Positions 1 to 5,118 of a stretch of 6,455 nucleotides of DNA are shown here, one piece after another (within the stretch, counting starts at the first letter, position 1; each line of letters starts with the position of its first letter). A model generated the notes under the pieces. The model saw only the letters and a program-made list of their open reading frames with translations, was not told where the DNA came from and did no database searches. Source of the stretch: WJMT01 sp041686095 (GTDB taxonomy: Bacteria; Acidobacteriota; Aminicenantia; Aminicenantales; Aminicenantaceae); contig JAWLEN010000125.1 in assembly GCA_041686095.1 (NCBI GenBank), forward strand, positions 1 to 6,455, written 5' to 3'. The translations under genes were made by a program, and so were the position numbers.

Positions 1-1382
1 TTGTCTTTTTCAAACCCGATGTCTTTATTCAACAAAAAACGAAGCTGATCATTCATCAAAAATGTGCTCGCGATCAATCCTATGGAAAAGGCAAACTGAC
101 CCACCACCAGAGCACGAACAAAAATACTGCGTCTTTTCTGGCCTTTTTTTCCTTTCATCACATCCACAGGTTGATAGCTGGAAAGCACAAAAGACGGGTA
201 GCTTCCAGCTGCCAATCCCACCACCAGCATCAGTGCAACAAAGAAAAACATGGTTCCTGTTCCAAAAGAGAAAGAAAGTTCCTGGTTTGTGATTCGGTTG
301 AATGTGGGGAGAAAAAGCTGCACCAAAAGAATGCTGAGAAGAAGCGCTGACAGACTCATCAGTAAAGCTTCCCCCAAAAACTGCTTTATGATTTGAGGAC
401 GCAGGGCTCCCAGTATTTTTCGGGTGCCCACTTCCTTGGCCCTGTCTGCAGACCGGCCCAAAGCCAGAGCCATGAAATTAACACAGGCAATCATCAAGAC
501 CAAAACAGCGATTCCCATAAGAATCAGGGAATAGACCGGGTCACTGGTTTCCTCAAATCCAGATGGAATCTCCGTATTCAGATGGATATCGGTTATGGGC
601 TGTAAGTGAAGAGTGACCATTTCCACAGACCGTTCAGGATAATGATTCTGCACTACAGACTGGAGTTTCCCTTCCATCTCAGAGGCAGAAAGGGGACGGT
701 TCAGTAAAACATAGGTTTCAAAAAACACATCAAACCATTGATCCAGGGCTCGGGGACTCCTGTATTTATTCACATTTTCAAATGGAATGAAGGCCTCGAA
801 TTGGATGCTTGAGTTTGGCGGGGCATCTTCGGCAATACCGCTTACCAAAAAATCATGGAATGAATCTCCCACTTTGAGGGACAGACGCTGGCCCATGGGA
901 TCAGTTTGCCCGAATATCTTTTTGGCTGTGCTTTGAGTGAGAACCACTGAATTCAGGCTTTTCAAGGCATCTTGTCTGCTCCCCTGAATTAGAGGAAAAG
1001 TGAACATATCAAAAAATTCCGGCTCGACCAGGTGGATCCTTTGAGAAAAAGTATTTTCTCCATAACGGATGATATCAGTCCGCACATCCAGTCGAACCGC
1101 TTGTTTGACCTCCGGAAAAGACTGCTCCAGAGCTTCAGCGAGATGGAAAGGAGCGGGCACATAAGAGAAAGGGTCTCTTTGAGGAAGGTCTTCCGTGATA
1201 TACACCCTGTAGAGCCGTTCAGCATTTTCATGGAACTTATCATAACTCCGCTCATGCCTTACATAAAAATATATCAATATGCAGACCGTAATTCCGACAG
1301 CCAGGCCAATGATATTGATGAAAGAAAAGAGTTTTTGCTTGAGAATATTTCTCAAGGCGACTTTTAGGTAGCTCTTAAACAT
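1..1382 (-). CDS. FtsX/MacB-type ABC transporter permease, N-terminal 460 residues (partial at left edge)
   Basis: Reading the minus strand from ATG at 1382 gives 460 uninterrupted codons that leave the window at position 1; full family members are usually near 800 residues. The order seen is: a short basic start, TM1 about residues 20-41, a large extracytoplasmic MacB-PCD-like domain (about 42-280), TM2 (283-307), the cytoplasmic FtsX signature EVGTRKILGA (317-326), TM3 (338-360), TM4 (375-399), and TM5 (about 421-443), which opens the second half of the duplicated architecture. An AAGGAGA Shine-Dalgarno (1389-1395) six bases before the ATG fixes the start. Such permeases sit in the inner membrane and pair with a LolD/MacB-like ATPase to move lipoproteins, peptides or toxic compounds, or to transmit force to the periplasm; the substrate cannot be told. 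No ATPase gene is visible, so it is either beyond the left edge or elsewhere. A sigma-54 promoter lies just upstream. Confidence 0.93.
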   Translation of the reverse strand, partial: MFKSYLKVALRNILKQKLFSFINIIGLAVGITVCILIYFYVRHERSYDKFHENAERLYRVYITEDLPQRDPFSYVPAPFHLAEALEQSFPEVKQAVRLDVRTDIIRYGENTFSQRIHLVEPEFFDMFTFPLIQGSRQDALKSLNSVVLTQSTAKKIFGQTDPMGQRLSLKVGDSFHDFLVSGIAEDAPPNSSIQFEAFIPFENVNKYRSPRALDQWFDVFFETYVLLNRPLSASEMEGKLQSVVQNHYPERSVEMVTLHLQPITDIHLNTEIPSGFEETSDPVYSLILMGIAVLVLMIACVNFMALALGRSADRAKEVGTRKILGALRPQIIKQFLGEALLMSLSALLLSILLVQLFLPTFNRITNQELSFSFGTGTMFFFVALMLVVGLAAGSYPSFVLSSYQPVDVMKGKKGQKRRSIFVRALVVGQFAFSIGLIASTFLMNDQLRFLLNKDIGFEKD

Positions 1383-1408
1383 AGACAATCTCCTTAATCA
1401 TCTTTAAA

Positions 1409-1424
1409 AGCAAAAAACATGCCA
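1409..1424 (-). promoter_or_regulatory. sigma-54 (-24/-12) promoter of the ABC permease gene
   Basis: On the minus strand the sequence is TGGCATG-TTTT-TTGCT, which fits the sigma-54 consensus TGGCAYG-N4-TTGCW at every fixed position, with the correct GG-to-GC spacing. With the -12 C at 1410, transcription would start near 1398. That leaves a leader of about 16 bases containing the AAGGAGA ribosome site (1389-1395). Sigma-54 promoters require an NtrC-type ATPase activator bound upstream, so the transporter is probably induced by a two-component signal and not expressed constitutively. The match is seen directly; the regulation follows from known sigma-54 biology. Confidence 0.82.
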
Positions 1425-1466
1425 AAAGATAAATCAGGTCAGGAGGGGAATGCTAGGGAAGGGAAG

Positions 1467-1504
1467 TGTTCGCTTATGACACACAAGCTGTTCATTTACG
1501 AACA
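1467..1504. promoter_or_regulatory. Possible enhancer-binding-protein sites (TGTTC/GAACA dyads)
   Basis: TGTTC occurs at 1467-1471 and again at 1489-1493, 22 bp apart (about two helical turns). GAACA at 1500-1504 makes TGTTC-N6-GAACA, an interrupted palindrome. Further dyads lie just beyond: the perfect palindrome AATCCGGATT (1525-1534) and GGTC-AA-GACC (1539-1548). These lie about 60-140 bp upstream of the sigma-54 start, the usual distance for NtrC-family activator sites. The dyads are visible; assignment to an activator is inference, and they could also serve the divergent toxin-antitoxin operon. No convincing gene is seen between 1383 and 1614. Confidence 0.35.
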
Positions 1505-1614
1505 AACAGAATCTCAACGATCCAAATCCGGATTGTTTGGTCAAGACCGGCAGAGGCCAGGGGAGGGGAGTGCGGTGAGAATTTAACCGCATGATAAATT
1601 TTACAGCAAAAACC

Positions 1615-1641
1615 TTGACATATTTATTATGACCCTATAAT
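1615..1641 (+). promoter_or_regulatory. Sigma-70-type promoter of the Phd/PIN toxin-antitoxin operon
   Basis: A consensus -35 TTGACA (1615-1620) is followed by a consensus -10 TATAAT (1636-1641) with a 15-bp spacer, short of the ideal 17. A second possible -10, TATAGT (1641-1646), has a 20-bp spacer. Transcription would begin near 1648, about 27 bases before the antitoxin ATG. Strong hexamers with imperfect spacing, inside an operator, are common for autoregulated toxin-antitoxin promoters. Confidence 0.68.
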
Positions 1642-1656
1642 ATAGTCATAATAAAT
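1622..1656. promoter_or_regulatory. Perfect 12-bp inverted repeat, probable antitoxin operator
   Basis: ATTTATTATGAC (1622-1633) and its exact complement GTCATAATAAAT (1645-1656) flank an 11-base centre that holds the -10 box. The left arm fills the -35/-10 spacer and the right arm covers the predicted transcription start, so bound protein would block RNA polymerase. Arm centres are 23 bp apart, about two turns of DNA. Phd/YefM antitoxins usually repress their own operon through palindromes in this position, alone or with the toxin. A shorter ATGAC/GTCAT pair (1655-1659 and 1670-1674) continues toward the ribosome site. Confidence 0.75.
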
Positions 1657-1674
1657 GACTATCAGGGAGGTCAT

Positions 1675-1941
1675 ATGAAAAATACATCTGTCAATGTAGC
1701 CAATGGAAAAAAACATTTTAGTCAACTCCTAAAAAAAGCTTCTGAAGGAAAAGAAGAAATCACGATCACAAAAAGAGGGAAACCTGTGGCTGTCTTGGTC
1801 CCTTATGAAGAATATAAAAAAAATCAAAGATTGAATGCCTATCAAAAGATAAAAGAGGCACGAAAACATTTCTCCAGGGCAGGAATTGGAGCTGAAGACA
1901 CCTACAAGCTGTCCAAAAAACAACTGGAGGAAAAATCTTGA
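1675..1941 (+). CDS. Type II antitoxin, Phd/YefM family
   Basis: This is an 88-residue protein of the usual family length. Residues 5-48 carry the Phd/YefM DNA-binding fold: VNVANGKKHFSQLL, a short acidic loop, then ITKRGKPVAVLVPYEEY, the strongly conserved beta-hairpin and helix. The charged tail (about 52-88) with KIKEARKHFS and GIGAEDTYKLSKKQLEE is the flexible part that wraps around and blocks the toxin's active site. The start is ATG, with AGGGAGG at 1664-1670 four bases upstream. The stop overlaps the toxin start by four bases (TTGA, 1938-1941), so the two are translationally coupled, with antitoxin made first. Autorepression through the inverted repeat at 1622-1656 is expected. Family assignment is confident; cognate pairing with the next gene is inferred from overlap. 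Confidence 0.93.
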   Translation: MKNTSVNVANGKKHFSQLLKKASEGKEEITITKRGKPVAVLVPYEEYKKNQRLNAYQKIKEARKHFSRAGIGAEDTYKLSKKQLEEKS

Positions 1942-2357
1942 ATAAGATGATCCTGGACGCCAGTGTGGTCTTAAAATGGTATCTTCCTGACGAAAATTTA
2001 TCATCCTCGGCTCTCGGCCTTCTGGATCAACATGTCTCCGGAGAGCTTGAAATTCTGGCTCCCTCTCTTCTTGAATACGAAGTGATAAATGGTTTGATGA
2101 TCGCACAAAAAAGAGGGCGAATCAAAGAGGCTATCATCCTGGAAGCTGTCAAAGGATTTATAAATTTAGGCATCAAATATCATTCCCTCACTCCCTTGTA
2201 TCCAAAAACAATTCAGCTCACTCAGAAATATGATATATCATTCTATGATGCCAGTTATCTGGGTCTAGCTCACAAGGAACAAGCCTTTTTGATCACCGCA
2301 GACAAAAGCCTGCTCAAGGCCTGTGAGAAAGACTTTAAATGGATCAGACAATTATGA
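1938..2357 (+). CDS. PIN-domain ribonuclease toxin (VapC-like)
   Basis: This is a 139-residue single-domain PIN protein. The four acidic residues that bind Mg2+/Mn2+ for RNA cleavage are in place: Asp7 in MILDASV, Glu48 in PSLLEYEV, Asp104 in FYDASYLGLA and Asp122 in ITADKSL. It therefore looks active. PIN toxins cut tRNA or rRNA and arrest growth when the antitoxin is degraded; the target cannot be read from sequence. The start is taken as TTG 1938 because GGAGG (1926-1930) lies seven bases upstream and the codon overlaps the antitoxin stop. The ATG at 1947 would be 16 bases from the ribosome site and would give MILDAS as the amino end. A weak start fits low toxin synthesis. The pairing of a Phd/YefM antitoxin with a PIN toxin is common. 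No strong terminator follows. Confidence 0.92.
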   Translation: MNKMILDASVVLKWYLPDENLSSSALGLLDQHVSGELEILAPSLLEYEVINGLMIAQKRGRIKEAIILEAVKGFINLGIKYHSLTPLYPKTIQLTQKYDISFYDASYLGLAHKEQAFLITADKSLLKACEKDFKWIRQL

Positions 2358-2469
2358 TAGGCATGGAAAAAGACCGAAACTATTTTCAAGTTCTTGAGTT
2401 TATATATAAAGGCAGACTTTATTTTTCTTAAATCCATTCTATTCTCAATAAGCCGGCCCTACAAAGACC

Positions 2470-2628
2470 ATGGAAACTCCCAAACAGGATCTCACCACTA
2501 GCTCCGCATTTGCCGACAGCTACCAGATCATCAAAGAGCTGGGCAAAGGGGGCATGGGAAAATTTCTGAAACCAGCCCCTACCGCTGCTGGAAATCGTTA
2601 CCGGTTGGCCCAGTTCTCTCCTGTGTAA
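2470..2628 (+). pseudogene. Truncated Ser/Thr protein kinase start (Hanks-type), remnant
   Basis: From ATG 2470 a 52-codon frame runs to TAA at 2626-2628. Its first 31 residues look like the amino end of a bacterial Hanks-type kinase: a short leader, then FADSYQIIKELGKGGMGK, the beta-1 strand and glycine-rich ATP loop (GKGGMG at 25-30). A real kinase would continue with VY-K and the catalytic lysine. Here, after codon 31 (2560-2562), the sequence changes to unrelated residues (FLKPAPTAAG...) and ends. The break near 2562/2563 is therefore a deletion or recombination junction. The frame runs 31 bases into the 3' end of the opposite gene. No ribosome site is obvious. It is most likely non-functional. 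The alternative, a genuine short peptide, is unlikely. Confidence 0.72.
2572..2591 (-). terminator. Weak hairpin just past the HTH/FG-GAP-like gene, possible terminator
   Basis: CCAGC (2572-2576) and GCTGG (2587-2591) form a five-pair GC stem with a 10-base loop, beginning six bases after the minus-strand stop at 2598-2600. On that strand it is followed by TTTCAGAAATTTT, which is T-rich but not an unbroken U-tract. It could slow or end transcription from 3881, but the stem is short and the call is tentative. Confidence 0.25.
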
Positions 2629-3881
2629 TAAAGAACTTCTGACATCAGTTCAGATTTGAGTTTTTCCATGACTTTAGGGCTGAATTCCTCTTTGACCCAT
2701 CCTTCCTGATAAGCTTCATTGTGAAAATTTTCATATAGGTCCGAGAAACGGATTTCTTTGAGTTTGAGATCGAAATCAAACTCGAAAAAAATCCCGGAAT
2801 AAGATTCAGCTGATATTGTTCCTTCATCAATGATATGAATTCTGCCCAAAGGGTCTCTTGCGAAATTTTTAGTTCCTACTTTTGTATTGGGAAGGATTAT
2901 GTAGTATTTCTCCACTCCCTGCTTGAGTTCCGGGGATTTGTAGTAGCCGGTTTGAGGGGAACCGCCGGTTTTAAAATCTGACTCCAGCACGATCAAACAT
3001 CCTTTGTCATACTCATTGTTGCGGCCAGCGAGTATGATTTCTTTTTGTCCGTCTTTATCCAGATCATAAAAAGAAAAATCCGTCATTCTTCCTGAATTCC
3101 AGTATTCTTTGAGGGGTTTCCCTTTATGGTCAAGAATCACAACCTGGGTTGGAAACATGAATCCGGCCTCAGCTATGACTATCACTTCCAGCAATTCATC
3201 GCCCAAGATGTCAGAAACTGTAAACCCTCTTATGTAGTTGAGGGTGTATGGTTTCTGACCAAAAACGATTTCCTTCCTTACGTTGAACATCCACTTGACT
3301 TCTCCTTTATCAGATAAACAAAAAAGTTTGCCTGTATTCTTTTGAATTGTGGTTATCGGAGAAAACAACACTTCCTTTTGGCTGTCATTGTCAATATCCT
3401 GGATCATGATAAGAGGAAGTTCTAGTTTACTGTGAATTTTGGTAGGTCTTTTGAACTGGAAATGATCTCTGTAGAATTCCTCGTTCTGTAAGTTATTGAG
3501 GCCTGTGTCAAATCGCCCGAGCTCATGATCGTTCTTATCTAAGATGACCAGTTCAGATCCCTCAATCCCGAAATCATGGGGCTGAGAAAGAGAAGGGGAT
3601 TTGATAAAGGCAAAGTATATTAAGACCAGAACCGCGGGAGGAATCAGAATAGCAATGTATTTCCCTGTATTTTTTGGCCTGCTTTGGGATTTAGGTTTCA
3701 TCCAGTCATCCAGCTCATGCTTGTAGGCAAACACTCTGGATTTTGAGGACTCTAGAAACCGGTAAACCGGAAGGCCTGATTCTTTTTCCCATCTCTGACA
3801 GGTTCTTATTCTGCAGCCTAAATAGGAAGCGATTTCTTTCCAGGATATAAGAGTTTCTTCTTCTTTTCCTTTTTGGGACAT
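2598..3881 (-). CDS. Helix-turn-helix, single-TM protein with FG-GAP/VCBS-like repeat domain
   Basis: This is a 427-residue protein in three parts. Residues 11-61 form an excisionase/MerR-like helix-turn-helix: LISWKEIASYLGCRIRTCQRW followed by SRVFAYKHELDDWM, a pattern common in Acidobacteria-like genomes. Residues 75-93 are one hydrophobic membrane span after a basic stretch (KPKSQSRPKNTGK), so the DNA-binding part should face the cytoplasm and the rest the periplasm. The outer part (about 105-427) carries calcium-loop motifs of FG-GAP/VCBS type, DIDNDSQKEVLF (162-173) and DLDKDGQKEIIL (273-284), with a weaker SDILGDELLEVIV at 223-235; these normally build beta-propeller blades. A membrane-tethered regulator that senses an outside ligand or surface state is the natural reading, but target and ligand are unknown. 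The ATG at 3881 has no Shine-Dalgarno and sits beside a predicted transcription start. Confidence 0.85.
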   Translation of the reverse strand: MSQKGKEEETLISWKEIASYLGCRIRTCQRWEKESGLPVYRFLESSKSRVFAYKHELDDWMKPKSQSRPKNTGKYIAILIPPAVLVLIYFAFIKSPSLSQPHDFGIEGSELVILDKNDHELGRFDTGLNNLQNEEFYRDHFQFKRPTKIHSKLELPLIMIQDIDNDSQKEVLFSPITTIQKNTGKLFCLSDKGEVKWMFNVRKEIVFGQKPYTLNYIRGFTVSDILGDELLEVIVIAEAGFMFPTQVVILDHKGKPLKEYWNSGRMTDFSFYDLDKDGQKEIILAGRNNEYDKGCLIVLESDFKTGGSPQTGYYKSPELKQGVEKYYIILPNTKVGTKNFARDPLGRIHIIDEGTISAESYSGIFFEFDFDLKLKEIRFSDLYENFHNEAYQEGWVKEEFSPKVMEKLKSELMSEVLYYTGENWANR

Positions 3882-3889
3882 TGCAGTAA

Positions 3890-3919
3890 ATTGTAATCAA
3901 GGGATATAGAAAAGGTCAA
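3890..3919 (-). promoter_or_regulatory. Sigma-70-type promoter giving a near-leaderless mRNA for the HTH/FG-GAP-like gene
   Basis: On the minus strand a -35 TTGACC (3914-3919) and a -10 TACAAT (3890-3895) each match consensus at five of six bases, with an 18-bp spacer. Transcription would start near 3883, only about two bases before the ATG at 3881. The lack of any Shine-Dalgarno before this ATG agrees with leaderless translation. Both boxes are visible; the start point is calculated from usual spacing. Confidence 0.55.
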
Positions 3920-4080
3920 GCTTAAAAATTAACCTCAGAATGATTTTAAGACTCATTAAGATGGGATGAAAATAGGTGAATGTATATTTAGGTGTTTATT
4001 TTCCTAAGGCCTGATTTTAATTTAAAAAAAAGTTAATGGGGACACTTTTGCTTTGTTATCACACATATTTATTTTAACTC

Positions 4081-4109
4081 TTGACAACTCTCTTTTTCTT
4101 TATTAACAT
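4081..4109 (+). promoter_or_regulatory. Sigma-70-type promoter of the wHTH-NTase-XRE/ImmA cassette
   Basis: A consensus -35 TTGACA (4081-4086) is followed after exactly 17 bp by TAACAT (4104-4109), which keeps the critical first, second and final bases of a -10 box. The predicted start is near 4116, at the edge of the first 21-bp repeat, giving a leader of about 57 bases with GGGAG (4162-4166) six bases before the ATG at 4173. The region from 3920 to 4080 is AT-rich, and I see no gene in it. Confidence 0.6.
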
Positions 4110-4113
4110 TAAT

Positions 4114-4161
4114 TTGGTTATATAACCTATTTTATTGGTTTTATAGCCTAATTATTTGGTT
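4114..4161. repeat. Three TTGGTT units at 21-bp spacing, operator-like direct repeats
   Basis: TTGGTTATATAACCTA (4114-4129) and TTGGTTTTATAGCCTA (4135-4150) match at 14 of 16 bases. A third, partial copy, TTGGTT, begins at 4156. The starts are exactly 21 bp apart (4114, 4135, 4156), so equivalent faces repeat every two helical turns. The core of the first copy, GGTTATATAACC (4116-4127), is a perfect palindrome. The repeats lie between the -10 box and the ribosome site, the position of a repressor operator or a leader RNA control site. Likely binders are the cassette's own winged-helix protein or the XRE protein, which is an inference from position. Confidence 0.72.
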
Positions 4162-4172
4162 GGGAGATAAAA

Positions 4173-4502
4173 ATGTTCCGAGGAATATTTGGCTCTGAAA
4201 ACAAGGGAAAAATTCTTTTATATATTTATACGAAAGGCGAGGCTTACCCCACAGAAATCACCAGAGATCTTAATCTCTATTTAAATGCAGTTCAATATCA
4301 ATTACTAAATTTGGAAAAATATGGTATTCTCTACAGCAAGCTTAAGGGAAAAGTAAGGCTCTTTGGAATGAATCCTAGATATCCTTTCAAACGAGAATTA
4401 GAAGCTCTCCTAAAAAAAATTTTACAATTCATCCCCAAAGAAGAAAAAGAAAAACTATATATGCCTAGATTAAGACCTCGACGTACAAATAAACCACTCT
4501 AA
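4173..4502 (+). CDS. Small winged helix-turn-helix protein, probable regulator/antitoxin of the NTase
   Basis: This is a 109-residue ArsR/MarR-like winged helix. FGSENKGKILLYIYTKGEAYPTEI holds helices 1-2, LNLYLNAVQYQLLNLEKYGIL (33-53) the turn and recognition helix, and SKLKGKVRLFGMNP (55-68) the wing. A following helix (RELEALLKKIL) may support dimerisation. The strongly basic tail RLRPRRTNKPL at the end is a feature I associate with small wHTH proteins encoded next to nucleotidyltransferases. The start is supported by GGGAG at 4162-4166. The NTase ATG follows its stop after 10 bases, so they form one operon. By analogy with AbiEi-AbiEii pairs, this would be the antitoxin and autorepressor, but it lacks the extra C-terminal domain of AbiEi. 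Composition is AT-rich relative to the genes left of 3900. Confidence 0.8.
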   Translation: MFRGIFGSENKGKILLYIYTKGEAYPTEITRDLNLYLNAVQYQLLNLEKYGILYSKLKGKVRLFGMNPRYPFKRELEALLKKILQFIPKEEKEKLYMPRLRPRRTNKPL

Positions 4503-4512
4503 ATAAAGTCAT

Positions 4513-5046
4513 ATGAGAATAAAGACTCTTTCATTAAAAGATTTAGCCATTTTCATTTCTGATTATTTAAGAAAAAATGACGTAAAAACCATTTTAACTG
4601 GGGGAGCCTGTGTTTCAATCTATACCAACAATAAATTTAAATCTTATGATATAGATTTTGTTTTGATTCATGATGAAAAACAGAGGCGAATCAAAGAATT
4701 ATTAGAAAAAATCGGATTTTTCCAAGAAAACAGATACTTCAAACATAAAGATACGAAGTATTTCCTTGATTTTCTTAAGCCCCCTCCATCTGTAGGAAAC
4801 GAACCCGTCAAGGAAATTAATGAAATAACCAAAGGAAGCCGTAAATTAAAACTCTTGTCTCCAACTGATTGTGTAAAAGACAGGTTGGCAGCATTTTATC
4901 ATTGGAATGACCGTCAAGGCCTGGAACAAGCCATTCTCGTGTGTCTAGACAATAATGTTGATTTCATTGAAATTGAAAGATGGTCACATAATGAAGGCAT
5001 GGATGATAAATATAAAGAATTCAAGAAAAATATAACAGTTTTATAA
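4513..5046 (+). CDS. Nucleotidyltransferase-fold protein, probable toxin partner (AbiEii/MNT-like)
   Basis: This 177-residue protein shows the signature of the pol-beta-type nucleotidyltransferase fold: TGGACVSIYTNN (29-40) supplies the Gly-Gly helix cap, YDIDFVL (45-51) the catalytic pair Asp46 and Asp48, and YFLDFL (83-88) a probable third carboxylate, Asp86. The later segment LLSPTDCVKDRLAAFYHWNDRQGLEQA (about 114-140) is a conserved helix block seen in related minimal NTases and may hold the nucleotide or partner surface. All three metal-binding residues are present, so it looks active. NTase toxins add nucleotides to tRNA or protein; others of this fold are antitoxins for HEPN toxins, but no HEPN gene is visible. 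There is no Shine-Dalgarno before ATG 4513, suggesting translational coupling to the wHTH gene ten bases upstream. The GC content is low, like the preceding gene, suggesting transfer. Confidence 0.8.
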   Translation: MRIKTLSLKDLAIFISDYLRKNDVKTILTGGACVSIYTNNKFKSYDIDFVLIHDEKQRRIKELLEKIGFFQENRYFKHKDTKYFLDFLKPPPSVGNEPVKEINEITKGSRKLKLLSPTDCVKDRLAAFYHWNDRQGLEQAILVCLDNNVDFIEIERWSHNEGMDDKYKEFKKNITVL

Positions 5047-5059
5047 TATTTTATTATCT

Positions 5060-5094
5060 TTTTATTGTTTTATATTTTAAATTATAATATTATA
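5060..5094 (+). promoter_or_regulatory. Very AT-rich spacer with a palindromic TATAAT, possible internal promoter
   Basis: Bases 5047-5110 are almost wholly A/T. A perfect 12-bp palindrome, TATAATATTATA (5083-5094), includes a consensus -10 (5083-5088), but the -35 region near 5060-5066 (TTTTATT) is poor. This could let the XRE/ImmA gene be expressed separately from the two genes before it, or be an operator for it. In such AT-rich DNA a TATAAT can arise by chance. Confidence 0.3.
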
Positions 5095-5118
5095 TTATAT
5101 ATTAATGTCAGCGAAAAA

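Noticed and set aside
1476..1586. A 36-residue plus-strand frame (MTHKLFIYEQ...) in the permease/antitoxin spacer
   Set aside because: Short, no good ribosome site at proper distance, no recognisable motif, and it covers the dyad cluster that better fits regulatory DNA.
2386..2402. Hairpin-like CAAG-TT-CTTG with flanking AAACT/AGTTT after the toxin gene
   Set aside because: The stem is only four A/T-containing pairs plus a bulged extension and has no following T-tract; not supportable as a terminator.
4013..4060. TTAATGGGGACAC as the end of an insertion element or REP
   Set aside because: No transposase, no matching inverted end and no target duplication are visible.
5065..5118. A TTG start extending the XRE/ImmA protein by 18 residues
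   Set aside because: The extension is made of I/Y/N/L codons from an AT-rich spacer, lacks a ribosome site, and precedes the normal start of the HTH; ATG 5119 is preferred.
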